Assembly (NCBI GenBank): GCA_948663505.1
Contig: CAPNAQ010000001.1
Coordinates: 1-38,666 of the forward strand
Direction: 5' to 3'
From: an uncultured Clostridia bacterium
Lineage (GTDB): Bacteria > Bacillota > Clostridia > TANB77 > CAG-508
Length of the DNA stretch: 38,666 bases
Below the pieces are notes generated by a model, which saw nothing but the letters and a program-made list of their open reading frames with translations, was not told the origin of the DNA and searched no databases. Numbering within the stretch: position 1 is the stretch's first letter; every line of letters begins with the position of its first letter. Both the position numbers and the translations under genes were made by a program. Positions 30,301 to 38,666 of the stretch are shown here, piece by piece.

Positions 30301-33300
30301 TTAGGAATAGTATGGATAATAGCACCTGCTATTATGTGGTATATTAGCAAAGAGAAGAACGAAATTCAGAAAGTGGAAGTGTTAAATCAGAATGAAAAGA
30401 ATTATATTTTAGATATTGGTAAACGAACTTGGGCATTTTTTGAGAATTATTTAAATGAGGAAAATAATTTTTTAATGCCAGATAATTATCAAGAAGATAG
30501 AAAAAATAAAATTGTAAAAAGAACTTCTTCTACAAATATTGGTTTATCAATGTTAGCTGTAATTTCTGCATGTGATTTAAAATTTATAAATTATGAAAAA
30601 GCTTATGATATTTTAAAAAATATAATAAATACTGTGGATATTTTACAAAAATGGAATGGTCATTTATATAATTGGTATAATACAAGTTCAAAGGAGCCAT
30701 TAATTCCTAGATATGTTTCAACTGTAGATAGTGGAAATTTTGTTGGATATTTGTATGTTGTAAAAAGTTGGTTAGAAGAAAGGCTAGAAGATGGACGTTA
30801 TACGTCAGAGATTACATTTTTAATAGAAATTGTAACAAAGTTGATAGAGAATACAGATTTTTCACATTTATATAATAATGAACAAAGATTATTTTCAATT
30901 GGTTTTAATATAGAAGAAAATAAATTAACAAACTCTTATTATGATTTATTAGCATCTGAAGCAAGACAAGCAAGTTTAATAGCAATTGCAAAAAAAGATG
31001 TACCATCAAAACATTGGAATTCATTAAGTAGAACATTAACAACACTTGGAAAATATAAGGGATTAATATCTTGGTCTGGAACAGCTTTTGAGTATTTAAT
31101 GCCAAATATAAATATTCCAAAATACAAAGGAAGTCTATTAGATGAATCATGTAAATTTATGGTTATCAGTCAAATGGAATATTCAAAAAAATTACAAATT
31201 CCATGGGGAATATCGGAATCAGCATTTAATTTAAAAGACTTAAATTCAAATTATCAATACAAAGCATTTGGAATTCCATGGCTTGGATTAAAAAGAGGAT
31301 TAGCAGATGAAATGGTTGTGGCACCATATGGAAGTATTTTAGCAATAACAGATTATCCAAAAGAGGTATATCAAAATTTAAAAAGACTAGAGCAATATGG
31401 AATGTATGGAAAATATGGATTTTATGAATCAATAGATTTTACACCAGATAGATTAGAAAAAGGAACACAATCAAGTGCTGTTAAAACTTATATGGCACAT
31501 CATCAAGGCTTAATATTACTATCAATTAATAATTTATTTAATGATAATATTTTACAAAAAAGATTTATAAGAAATCCTGAAATAAATGCAGTAGATATTT
31601 TATTACAAGAAAGAATGCCTGAAACAGCAATTATAACAAAAGAAAATAAAGAAAAGGTTGAAAAATTAAAATATACTGATTATGAAGACTATATAGTAAA
31701 CACGTATAAAAAAATAGACGAAAGACTAATTAGAGGAAGTGTAATATCAAATGATGATTATTTTATTGCAATGAACCAGAAAGGTGAAGGAATCAGCAAA
31801 TATAAAGATATAATTATAAATAGATATAAAGTAACAGAAGATTACTCTCAAGGTATATTTTTCTATATTAAAAATATCAAATCAAAAAATATATGGAGTT
31901 CAAGATATAGCAAAAATGATGGTAAATATAAAATAAGTTTTATGCCAGATAAAATAGAGCAGGAAGTTACAAATGACAATATTAATACAAAAATAACAAC
32001 AGGAATTGCTCCTGATGAACCTATAGAAATTAGGCAAATGACTTTAGAAAATCTTGGAGATGATGAAGAGATCTTAGAAATAACATCATTCTTTGAACCA
32101 GTACTTTCAAGGCAAGAACAAGATTATGCACATCCTGCATTTAATAATTTATTTTTAATATTTGATTTTGATGAAGAAACAAATAGTATATTAGTAAAAA
32201 GAAAAAGACGAGATGAAAAAGAATTAGAATTATATATGTGTGTAAACTTATCCACAAATAGTGAAATAATTGGGGATTTAGAATATGAAATTGAGCAAGA
32301 AAAGTTTATTGGTAGAGGAAATTTTGGAATTCCACAAATGGTAAAAAACTCAATTCCATTTTCTAAAAAAATAGGACTTGTAACAGAACCAGTACTAAGC
32401 TTAAAAAGAACAATTAAAATACAACCAAAACAAAAAACTACAATTAATCTAATAATTTCAGTAGGAGAAAGTAAAGAAAAGGTTTTAGAAAATATAAAAA
32501 AATATAAAATAGAAGAAAATATTAAGAAATCATTTGAATTGTCTAAAGCAAAAAATGAAGCACAAAATAGGTATTTAGGAATAAAAGGAAAAGAAATTTC
32601 AGATTATCAAAAAATACTATCATATATAATATTTAATAATCCAATGAAAAAGTTAAATTTAGAAAAATTGTCTAAACATAAATATCAGCAAAGTGAATTA
32701 TGGAAATATGGCATATCAGGTGATTTACCAATAATCTTAGTAAAGATAAGAGATATAAATGATTCTTATGTTATAAAAGAAGTATTAAAAGCATATGAAT
32801 TTTTTAGAACCAAGAATTTTATGACAGAATTAGTAATAATAGATGAAGAAAAGCATAGTTACGAAAACTATGTAAGAGAAGAAATAGAAGGAACGATTCA
32901 AAATAGTCAACTAGCATATTTAAAAAATATTAAAGGTGGTATTTTTGAAATTACAAAAAATGAAATAAGTAGAGAAGATTTTAATTTATTAAAATTTATT
33001 TCTGCAATTATAATTGATGGAAGTAAAGGAGGAATTAAAAATACACTTAGAGATTTAGAAGAAGAATATTTAGAAAAATATAAAATGATAGAAGAAGAAC
33101 CTGTAAAAAATCTATTAAAAAATGAAAGTATAGAAGATATAGATATTTTACAAAATTCGGAAAAACTTAAATACTATAATGAATATGGTGGTTTTTCAGA
33201 AGATGGAAAAGAATATTTTATCAAAGTAAATAAAGAAAATAGATTGCCAACAGTGTGGTCTCATATTATGTCTAATGAAAAATTTGGAACACTTGTTACA

Positions 33301-35169
33301 GAAAATATGGGTGGCTATACTTGGTATAAAAATAGTAGATTAAATAGAGTAACATCATGGGGAAATCAAGCAAATTTAGATATTCCATCAGAGGTAATTT
33401 ATATAAAAGATACAGAAACTTCAGAAGCATGGTCTTTAGGATTAAATCCAATGCCAAATAACAAAAATTATAATGTTATTTATGGTTTTGGTTATACAAA
33501 ATATATTAATAAAAATTGCGGTATAGAACAAGAATTTGAGGTATTTGTACCAAAAGAAGATAGTGTAAAAATAGGAATTTTGAGATTAAAAAATACAGAA
33601 TTAAATAGAAAGAAATTAAAAATATTATATTATATGAAGCCTGTTTTAGGAGAAGATGAATTAAAATCAAATGGATATATAAATTTAGAATATGATTCAA
33701 ACAATAATATAATTTGTGCACAAAATTTATATAATAGTGATTTTAAAGATGATGTTATTTATGTATCAAACAGTGAAGAAATGAAAAGTTATACAGGTGA
33801 TAAACAATTCTTTTTTGGACAAGGTGGAATATCAAATCCAGATAGTATAAGAAAGCCAATTTTAAATAATGAAAACAGTTTAGGCAAAAAACCATGTATT
33901 GCATATGAAATAGAAGTTGAAGTAGAAGGATTTTCAGAAAAAGAAATAGTGTTTATACTTGGAGCAGAGGAATCTATACAAGATAGCAAAAAAATTGCTT
34001 ATAAATATAGTAAAATACAAAATTGTAATCAGGAATTAGAAAATGTAAAAAGTTATTGGAAAGACTTATTGGGGAAAATGCAAGTATATACTCCATTAGA
34101 ATCAGTAAATATTATTTTAAATGGATGGTGTGTATATCAAATTATACAAAGCAGATTACAGGCAAAAACAGGATTTTATCAATCTGGTGGTGCATATGGA
34201 TTTAGAGACCAATTACAAGATACTATAGGATTAAAATATATAGATCCAAATATTTTAAAATCACAAATTATAAAGCATAGTGAACATCAATTTTTAGAGG
34301 GAGATGTTGAACATTGGTGGCATGATGAAACTGGAAGAGGTATTAGAACAAAGTTCTCAGATGATTTATTATGGTTAGTATATCTAACATGTGAATATAT
34401 AGAATTTACAAGTGATTATTCTATACTACAAATTGAAACTCCATTCTTAGTAGGTAAAGAATTAGAAGAAAATGAAAATGAAAAATATGATAAATTTGAA
34501 CATTCTTCAAAAAAAGGCACAATTTTAGAGCACTGTTTTAAAGCAATTGAAAGAAGCTTTAATTTTGGTAAAAATGGGCTTCCTAAAATAGGTTCAGGAG
34601 ATTGGAATGATGGATTAAGTAATGTCGGTACTAAAGGTATTGGAGAAAGCGTTTGGCTTGGATTTTTCTTATATAATATATTAGATAGATTTATAAAAAT
34701 TTTGAAACAGAAATCAGAGAATGAAAGTCAAATTTCAGAAGTTGATATTCAGAATTCAAATAATAAAGTTCATGAGATACAAATTTGTGATTTTAGTAAG
34801 AAAATAGAAGAGTATGAAAAAGTAATGCAACAGTTAAAAAAGGCATTAAATACAAATGGTTGGGATGGAAGTTGGTTTAAAAGAGCTTTTATGGATGATG
34901 GAAATATTTTAGGAAGTATGGAAAATGATGAGTGTAGAATAGATAGTATTGCTCAAAGTTGGAGTATTATCTCTAATGCAGGTGATAATGATAAGAAATT
35001 TATTTCTATGGAAAGTTTGGAAAATCATCTTGTTGATAAAGAAAATGGAATAATAAAATTGCTAGATCCACCATTTGAGAAAGGAAAGTTAAATCCTGGA
35101 TATATAAAATCATATTTACCTGGAGTAAGAGAAAATGGAGGGCAATACACACATGAGTATTGTTGTTAA
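27382..35169 (+). CDS. Cyclic beta-1,2-glucan synthase-like protein, truncated in the GH94 domain
   Basis: This 2595-codon gene has the NdvB/ChvB plan: N-terminal helical domain; membrane helices near 415-470, 815-870 and 950-990; a GT84 glycosyltransferase with 'ITLDADTDLV' (about 635-644) and 'RWIRGDWQIIGWL' (about 785-797); a glucoamylase-like domain (about 1010-1430, with 'GTQSSAVKTYMAHHQGL'); and GH94-type beta-sandwich and helical domains with 'GSGDWNDGLS' (about 2405). It makes and cyclises beta-1,2-glucan from UDP-glucose in the family. The protein ends at 'RENGGQYTHEYCC', where relatives continue for roughly 200 residues, so the last part of the GH94 barrel is missing. No good ribosome site is seen at the ATG. 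Confidence 0.9.
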   Translation: MNKLPLFANNKKKLIEARSGIFLKENRKLKITGAMLEKSQLENHLEKIAASHNTTTKSQKETFPIPQLIENYKAIEDVYNLLNEHLKIGINIHPAGEWLLDNFYIIEETVKQIQKELTIEKYINFVGIANGEYKGFARIYVLASEIVAYTENKIERYNLEDYLKSYQSKKTLSMDEIWNIGIFLQIAIIERITEICAKIYSSQMQKYHAENIAERLIENKEKNDIKFKNNSKKVEKEMLQDMRYPFIEYMAYILKRYGKKANAYLNILEEVVEKLGTTVSDIIKKEHFDIATQKVLMGNSITSIKEIHRINFLEIFEKINGVEEILKQDPVQVYSKMDHKTKEYYRGKIKEISKKTKISEIYISRKMLELAQENFEKEGENKKAHIGYYLIDIGINRLYDKLEYISKKEDSPKNKTKIYILAIIVLTTIISGFLSYVLNLQIKNNWIAIASFILFFIPASEFVIQIIQNILNKVVKPKIIPKIDFSEGIDKENSAIVVIPTIVKSKEKVKEMMENLERYYLANKSKNLYFALLGDCSQSKNENEEFDKEVIQEGKKQVQKLNEKYPNDNFPIFSFIYRKRVWNEKENCYLGWERKRGLLNQFNEYILNQEKNPFKSNTIQEAENIKAIKDIKYVITLDADTDLVLNSALELVGAMAHILNKPIIDKQRNIVIDGYGIMQPRVGVNLDISYKTIFTKIFAGAGGIDSYTNAISDIYQDNFKEGIFTGKGIYDLQVFSKVLNNRLPENKILSHDLLEGCYLRCGLVSDIMLMDGYPTKYTSFMNRLSRWIRGDWQIIGWLGKKSPLNLLSKFKIFDNLRRSLFEVSILVALIYINIIRKIYDIDILGIDSLLIIIEIIPYIIELFNYLIGKKEGEEKQKTFTPKITGFKGIFARIVIALGCLPYKAYSAIKSAIKTIYRLTISHKHLLEWMTSEEAEKLAKTDFITYYKNMFVNIIAGIISLIIYFEDKSILALILGIVWIIAPAIMWYISKEKNEIQKVEVLNQNEKNYILDIGKRTWAFFENYLNEENNFLMPDNYQEDRKNKIVKRTSSTNIGLSMLAVISACDLKFINYEKAYDILKNIINTVDILQKWNGHLYNWYNTSSKEPLIPRYVSTVDSGNFVGYLYVVKSWLEERLEDGRYTSEITFLIEIVTKLIENTDFSHLYNNEQRLFSIGFNIEENKLTNSYYDLLASEARQASLIAIAKKDVPSKHWNSLSRTLTTLGKYKGLISWSGTAFEYLMPNINIPKYKGSLLDESCKFMVISQMEYSKKLQIPWGISESAFNLKDLNSNYQYKAFGIPWLGLKRGLADEMVVAPYGSILAITDYPKEVYQNLKRLEQYGMYGKYGFYESIDFTPDRLEKGTQSSAVKTYMAHHQGLILLSINNLFNDNILQKRFIRNPEINAVDILLQERMPETAIITKENKEKVEKLKYTDYEDYIVNTYKKIDERLIRGSVISNDDYFIAMNQKGEGISKYKDIIINRYKVTEDYSQGIFFYIKNIKSKNIWSSRYSKNDGKYKISFMPDKIEQEVTNDNINTKITTGIAPDEPIEIRQMTLENLGDDEEILEITSFFEPVLSRQEQDYAHPAFNNLFLIFDFDEETNSILVKRKRRDEKELELYMCVNLSTNSEIIGDLEYEIEQEKFIGRGNFGIPQMVKNSIPFSKKIGLVTEPVLSLKRTIKIQPKQKTTINLIISVGESKEKVLENIKKYKIEENIKKSFELSKAKNEAQNRYLGIKGKEISDYQKILSYIIFNNPMKKLNLEKLSKHKYQQSELWKYGISGDLPIILVKIRDINDSYVIKEVLKAYEFFRTKNFMTELVIIDEEKHSYENYVREEIEGTIQNSQLAYLKNIKGGIFEITKNEISREDFNLLKFISAIIIDGSKGGIKNTLRDLEEEYLEKYKMIEEEPVKNLLKNESIEDIDILQNSEKLKYYNEYGGFSEDGKEYFIKVNKENRLPTVWSHIMSNEKFGTLVTENMGGYTWYKNSRLNRVTSWGNQANLDIPSEVIYIKDTETSEAWSLGLNPMPNNKNYNVIYGFGYTKYINKNCGIEQEFEVFVPKEDSVKIGILRLKNTELNRKKLKILYYMKPVLGEDELKSNGYINLEYDSNNNIICAQNLYNSDFKDDVIYVSNSEEMKSYTGDKQFFFGQGGISNPDSIRKPILNNENSLGKKPCIAYEIEVEVEGFSEKEIVFILGAEESIQDSKKIAYKYSKIQNCNQELENVKSYWKDLLGKMQVYTPLESVNIILNGWCVYQIIQSRLQAKTGFYQSGGAYGFRDQLQDTIGLKYIDPNILKSQIIKHSEHQFLEGDVEHWWHDETGRGIRTKFSDDLLWLVYLTCEYIEFTSDYSILQIETPFLVGKELEENENEKYDKFEHSSKKGTILEHCFKAIERSFNFGKNGLPKIGSGDWNDGLSNVGTKGIGESVWLGFFLYNILDRFIKILKQKSENESQISEVDIQNSNNKVHEIQICDFSKKIEEYEKVMQQLKKALNTNGWDGSWFKRAFMDDGNILGSMENDECRIDSIAQSWSIISNAGDNDKKFISMESLENHLVDKENGIIKLLDPPFEKGKLNPGYIKSYLPGVRENGGQYTHEYCC

Positions 35170-35356
35170 GACAGTTATTCGAACGAAGTGAGTTAGAAAT
35201 GTCTTATGCAACTGAGCAATAGCGAAGTTGTAATCTTTAGAAAAGAAAAAATATTGATACTCTTAAAATACATATGATATTACGGAAAAGTTTAAGTAAT
35301 AACAAAACACATAAAAAAGATATTTCTGAGATAAGAAATAAAATTTAAAAATGAAA
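35170..35356. other. Gene-free stretch with structured repeats after the truncated gene
   Basis: It starts at the point where the glucan synthase loses similarity to its family. It holds CGAACGAAGTGAGTT and GCAACTGAGCAATAGCGAAG, two related, relatively GC-rich units, the second forming a short CAACT/AGTTG hairpin. This may mark a recombination or insertion scar. No gene is supported. Confidence 0.45.
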
Positions 35357-35411
35357 AAGTTATTTCTTATTTGCGAAATAACTTGACAAAATTTAAATAA
35401 AAGTTTATATT
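35357..35411 (+). promoter_or_regulatory. Promoter with overlapping inverted repeat
   Basis: TTGACA (35383-35388), 17 bp, TATATT (35406-35411). A 10-bp perfect inverted repeat AAGTTATTTC / GAAATAACTT (35357-35366, 35375-35384) ends on the first bases of the -35 box, so a bound protein would compete with polymerase. It reads into the ATPase gene. Confidence 0.75.
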
Positions 35412-35428
35412 TAATGTAGGTGATTAAA

Positions 35429-36622
35429 ATGTTAAAAAGAGAAATGTATTTATCAAGAATTAGAGGTTTCTATGATAGTGATCTTATAAAAATTCTAGTG
35501 GGAATAAGAAGATGTGGAAAATCTGTAATATTAAAACAGATAATGAATGAATTGAAAGAAAAAGGAGTCGATAAAGAACATATTATATATGTAAATTTTG
35601 AACTTATCGAATATGAAGATTTACAAGATTATAAAGAATTAAATAAATATATAAAAGAAAAAATAGTAGATGAAAAAAAATACTATGTATTTTTAGATGA
35701 AATTCAAAAAGTTGACAAATTTGAAGAGGTAGTAAATTCATTAAGAGCTTCTATAGAAAACATAAGCATATTTATTACTGGTTCAAATAGTAAATTATTA
35801 TCAAATGAATTATCAACTGTTTTATCTGGAAGGTATGTATTATTTAATATTTATCCATTAAGTTATAAAGAATTCATAGAGTTAACAGGTAAAGATGGTA
35901 AAAGTGATGAAACTTTTTGGGATTTTGTTAAATGGGGAGGACTTCCAAACAGAACTCAATTTACAGATGAAAGTAATATAAAAGATTATTTGCATAGTGT
36001 ATTTGATTCTATTATTTTAAGAGATGTAGTCGACAGATTAGGATTAAAAGATACAGTCTTATTTGATTTATTATTACAATATATTGTAGATATAACAGGA
36101 CGTGAGTTTTCTGCTGAAAATGTTATAAAATTTTTAAAGAATGAAGGCAAATCAGTATCGACAGAAACATTATATATATATTTAGATGCACTATGTAAGG
36201 CGTTAATGATGAAAAAAATATATAGATATGATATCCATGGAAAGGCAATACTAAAAACATTAAATAAGTATTATATGACAGATTTAGGAATAGCTCAAAT
36301 AAAAAATAACAATTTTGAGATAAATAAAAGTTTTGCTATTGAAAATGTTGTATATAATGAACTATTAATAAGAGGATATGATGTATATATAGGAAAAACA
36401 AAAGAAGGAGAAATTGATTTTATTGCTACAAATGATGAAGAAAAACTATATTTTCAAGTTGCTTATTTAGTGGAGCAACCTAAAACCGAAGCTAGAGAAT
36501 TTGGAGCTTATAAAGAAATAAATGATAATTATCCTAAATATGTTCTTTCTTTAGATAAAGCAGATTTTTCAAAAGACGGAATAATTCATAAAAATATAAT
36601 TGATTGGTTATTAGAAAAGTAA
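35429..36622 (+). CDS. AAA_14/DUF4143 family ATP-binding protein
   Basis: This 397-residue protein has the standard two-part layout: an AAA_14 domain with Walker A 'GIRRCGKS' (about 26-33), Walker B 'YYVFLDEIQKV' (about 91-101) and sensor 'IFITGSNSKLL', and a DUF4143 C-terminal domain with a PD-(D/E)XK-like core ('GEIDFIATNDEEKLYFQVAY', D and E-x-K-like acidic residues). These common Firmicute proteins have no settled role, and the nuclease-like fold is a family inference. AGGTGA precedes the ATG at 35429; the GTG three codons earlier is less likely. It has its own promoter with an operator-like repeat. Confidence 0.9.
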   Translation: MLKREMYLSRIRGFYDSDLIKILVGIRRCGKSVILKQIMNELKEKGVDKEHIIYVNFELIEYEDLQDYKELNKYIKEKIVDEKKYYVFLDEIQKVDKFEEVVNSLRASIENISIFITGSNSKLLSNELSTVLSGRYVLFNIYPLSYKEFIELTGKDGKSDETFWDFVKWGGLPNRTQFTDESNIKDYLHSVFDSIILRDVVDRLGLKDTVLFDLLLQYIVDITGREFSAENVIKFLKNEGKSVSTETLYIYLDALCKALMMKKIYRYDIHGKAILKTLNKYYMTDLGIAQIKNNNFEINKSFAIENVVYNELLIRGYDVYIGKTKEGEIDFIATNDEEKLYFQVAYLVEQPKTEAREFGAYKEINDNYPKYVLSLDKADFSKDGIIHKNIIDWLLEK

Positions 36623-36819
36623 AACAATATAGAAGATCATTATACAAAGGATATATTAATAATGAAATTATAGTTAAAGATAAAAAAGTTATAGTAGAAG
36701 GAACAGAAACATTAACATTAGATGGAGATATTACAGGAAGAAAATCATATATACCAGTAAGTGATGTAATAAACAAATTATATGAGTGCTTAAAAACAGT
36801 ATTAGAATTATTGGATTAA
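36604..36819 (+). CDS. Short unassigned frame after the ATPase gene
   Basis: A 71-codon frame overlaps the end of the ATPase gene. It has only a TTG start, no clear ribosome site and no ATG. The residues are protein-like ('IVEGTETLTLDGDITGRKSY', 'VSDVINKLYECLKTVLELLD'). It may be the remaining end of a larger gene or a real coupled gene. No family recognised. Confidence 0.35.
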   Translation: MVIRKVKQYRRSLYKGYINNEIIVKDKKVIVEGTETLTLDGDITGRKSYIPVSDVINKLYECLKTVLELLD

Positions 36820-36838
36820 AGAATAGAAGGTGATACAT

Positions 36839-37318
36839 ATGATATATTTTATAGCAGATACACATTTCAATCATAAAAATATAATAGAATATTGTAATAG
36901 ACCATTTAAAGATACAAATGAGATGAATGAATATATTATACAAAAGTGGAATTCTGTTGTTAAGGAAAATGATATAGTTTATCATCTTGGAGATGTAGGT
37001 TTTGGAACTACTGAAATGTTAAAAGAATTAATCGGCAGATTAAATGGAATCAAAATATTATTACGAGGAAATCACGATTTTAAAAGAGGTGTTAATGGTT
37101 GGAAAGAAGTAGGTTTTAGTGAAGTGTATAAGAAAAGAATAGAATTAGGAAATTTAATATTAACACATGCACCAACAGAAGTAGTAGAAGAAGGAAAAAT
37201 TAATATTTTTGGACATATACATGATAAGCCATTAGACGAAAGATTTAATAAAGATAACCATATATGTGTTTCTTGTGATGTTGTAGACTATACTCCGATA
37301 GTAATAGAAATAAAATAA
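36839..37318 (+). CDS. Calcineurin-like metallophosphoesterase
   Basis: This 159-residue protein has all metallophosphoesterase blocks: 'ADTHFNHKNI' (D-x-H), 'VYHLGDVGFG' (GD), 'LLRGNHDFKR' (GNHD), 'LTHAPTE' (H) and 'NIFGHIHDKP' (GHxH). Small single-domain members hydrolyse phosphomonoesters or cyclic nucleotides; phage-like relatives are common. AAGGTGA stands 5 bp before the ATG at 36839, so the GTG at 36830 is rejected. It ends 17 bp before the next gene, with which it is likely co-transcribed. The substrate is unknown. Confidence 0.92.
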   Translation: MIYFIADTHFNHKNIIEYCNRPFKDTNEMNEYIIQKWNSVVKENDIVYHLGDVGFGTTEMLKELIGRLNGIKILLRGNHDFKRGVNGWKEVGFSEVYKKRIELGNLILTHAPTEVVEEGKINIFGHIHDKPLDERFNKDNHICVSCDVVDYTPIVIEIK

Positions 37319-37335
37319 GATAAGGAGAAATTAAT

Positions 37336-38421
37336 ATGGCAAAAACTAAAAATGAAAAAAGATGTGTATTATGCAATAAACCATATGATTACAAATATGC
37401 AATGTTTGGCAGAGGTTGTTTACACAACTTATATGGATTATTAGAATTTTCAAAACCACCAAGAATAGTGTGGAATAAAGAATTATATTTATGTACTAAA
37501 ATTGCTTGGAAAAATCATAAATTTTTTCTTAGCAAAAAGAAGAAGTATGCTTTAGCACAAAAATATATAGCTCTAAATTATTTAAACAAAATGGATTATG
37601 ATTTTTTAGATGATATAAAAAAGAAAATCAAAAATGACATAAATAATATATCAGTATTTTCAAAAAACATAGTAGACACAATTTCTTTTACATTAAATGA
37701 CATATATAAATTATTTAATTATGCACAAAAATTTGATGAACTTATAAAAGAGTTTCAAAATATAAATTGGGAAGAAGTAGATGAAAAAGTTGCAGAAAAT
37801 TTTATGAAGAGTATGAGTTTCATATTTGATGTAACTAAAAAATCAAATCCAATATCATATGCTGTATTCTATTCAATGCAATACACATTTTGGCAAGTAG
37901 TAGTTGTGGGAGGAATATTAGCAGATATGAAACTTTCTGCTAGGCTATTGACTAATTCATTATCACTATTTGGAAAAGAACCAAGTGATATGTTTATAGA
38001 AGATGAGGAAACAATCCAATTAATATTAGAAAATCAAACATTTAAAGATAGAATAAACCAATTAATAAAAAAATATGGAGAAGGCAATGAAGAATTTATT
38101 ATAGATGATAGTGCACCAACAGAAGACATATTAATTAGATTTGATAACAAAGATTTGCTTTTTGCACTTCATGATGCAACATTATTTGTTAGAGGTATAA
38201 AAGATGCAAATAATATATGGAATTTAGAAATAGAGATTAAAGATACATATGATTTTACTGATTTTAAAAGCTTTAAAGAATATGTTGACTCAAATAAATC
38301 AAAACTTGAAGATATTCTTTCAACTACATTAAACAATTTTGGAGTTGTATCAAGTGAATACGAAGTTATAAAAACATATGATGTTAGAATAAAGTTTAAA
38401 ACAAAAGAAGGAGAATTTTAA
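37336..38421 (+). CDS. Hypothetical protein with N-terminal zinc-knuckle
   Basis: This 361-residue protein starts with a CVLC motif (residues 10-13), with C29 and C53 downstream that could complete a zinc site. A long helical middle follows ('FDELIKEFQNINWEEVDEKVAENF'), with a hydrophobic stretch ('YTFWQVVVVGGILADMKLSA'). The C-terminal half is alpha/beta with strand-like repeats ('NLEIEIKDTYDFTD', 'YDVRIKFKTKEGEF'). AAGGAG precedes the ATG. I do not recognise a family. Lack of a signal peptide suggests a cytoplasmic place. It follows the phosphoesterase closely. Confidence 0.75.
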   Translation: MAKTKNEKRCVLCNKPYDYKYAMFGRGCLHNLYGLLEFSKPPRIVWNKELYLCTKIAWKNHKFFLSKKKKYALAQKYIALNYLNKMDYDFLDDIKKKIKNDINNISVFSKNIVDTISFTLNDIYKLFNYAQKFDELIKEFQNINWEEVDEKVAENFMKSMSFIFDVTKKSNPISYAVFYSMQYTFWQVVVVGGILADMKLSARLLTNSLSLFGKEPSDMFIEDEETIQLILENQTFKDRINQLIKKYGEGNEEFIIDDSAPTEDILIRFDNKDLLFALHDATLFVRGIKDANNIWNLEIEIKDTYDFTDFKSFKEYVDSNKSKLEDILSTTLNNFGVVSSEYEVIKTYDVRIKFKTKEGEF

Positions 38422-38442
38422 GTTTTATTAGGTGGTGTTATA

Positions 38443-38666
38443 TTGAAAAAAATTGAAATATTAAAAACTATAGGACTAATACTTTTTTCGATTTTGATAG
38501 TTTGCTTAATTATATATATATTAAAACTAAAAATTTTTGGAGTAATAGATAATGATTATAAAAATGTAGGTTTAAAAATCGAAGATTATAATGTGGAATA
38601 TTGCACAACTTATAACTATGATAAACTTAGTAAATATAAAGTATATAAAATTAAGAATTATTATAG
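38443..38666 (+). CDS. Partial membrane-anchored protein at the window edge
   Basis: A frame starts at TTG 38443 with AGGTGG 7 bp upstream, and runs off the window after 74 codons. The product has one N-terminal membrane helix ('TIGLILFSILIVCLIIYILK') and then a Tyr/Asn/Lys-rich soluble part. No family is visible from this fragment. It lies 21 bp after the previous gene and is probably in the same transcript. Confidence 0.65.
   Translation, partial: MKKIEILKTIGLILFSILIVCLIIYILKLKIFGVIDNDYKNVGLKIEDYNVEYCTTYNYDKLSKYKVYKIKNYY

Noticed and set aside
27422..33989. Several minus-strand frames of 60-160 codons inside the glucan synthase
   Set aside because: They are Leu/Phe/Ile-rich shadows of an AT-rich coding strand and have no ribosome sites.
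1..38666. CRISPR arrays, rRNA genes and known riboswitches
   Set aside because: No regularly spaced repeats, rRNA segments or recognisable riboswitch cores were seen on reading both strands.

Overview
The window is very AT-rich (about a quarter G+C). It uses standard stop codons, strong AAAGGAGG-type ribosome sites and TTGACA-17-TATAAT promoters. Together with ruvA, rarA, TSUP half-transporters, ISLre2-type transposition and a GH94-type cyclic glucan synthase, this points to a low-GC Firmicute, most likely a gut-type Clostridia member. That placement is inferred from gene content, not from a marker phylogeny.

Layout. (1) 1-3637: a GNAT acetyltransferase and a Gfo/Idh oxidoreductase, then a MobV mobilisation module on the minus strand (relaxase, a canonical TAGTGTGTTA oriT hairpin, four more back-to-back hairpins, a small gene). 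(2) 3638-13016: a 9.4-kb integrative mobilizable element in the 3' end of tRNA-Pro(TGG). It has a 13-bp att repeat at both ends, GAATGYA arm-like repeats, a Tn916-type integrase, a divergent XRE switch with four operators, a replisome-organizer protein, MobC, a MobP relaxase with an overlapping MobB-like gene, and cargo (MBL hydrolase, DapB-like protein lacking the catalytic lysine, VOC protein, an AlbA_2/HATPase protein). (3) 13004-18001: tRNA-Pro, an HD hydrolase, ruvA, rarA, two half-size TSUP permeases around a small helical protein, and a Cys-rich protein. (4) 18525-27114: an 8.6-kb filamentous-phage (inovirus) genome inside a host gene. It carries a pII-type replication protein, Zot/pI ATPase, major coat protein, minor coat or adsorption proteins, a probable ssDNA-binding protein and a hairpin-rich origin-like region. 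(5) 27382-38666: a cyclic glucan synthase of 2595 codons that stops inside its GH94 domain, an AAA/DUF4143 ATPase, a metallophosphoesterase and unknown genes.

The most interesting object is region 4. The prophage is bounded by 25-bp imperfect terminal inverted repeats and a 9-bp target duplication, and an ISLre2-family (UPF0236) DDE transposase sits at its left end. Removing it together with one duplication copy rejoins an interrupted 249-residue membrane protein in frame. It therefore looks like a filamentous phage that integrates as a transposon. Joining its ends would place a TTGACA from the left repeat near a TAAAAT from the right repeat, possibly forming a promoter facing the coat operon. 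Its adsorption gene has a canonical T TTT TTT slippery site: frame 0 encodes a membrane-anchored protein, while the -1 frame encodes a Gly/Asn-rich linker leading into a second structural domain.

Within region 4 almost all phage genes lie on the minus strand (ssDNA-binding protein, small membrane protein, major coat, terminator hairpin, adsorption protein, minor proteins, Zot, origin, small genes, Rep). Two small HTH regulators lie on the plus strand opposite two well-formed minus-strand promoters, and these probably decide between quiescence and expression. No secretin gene is present, as expected for a host without an outer membrane.
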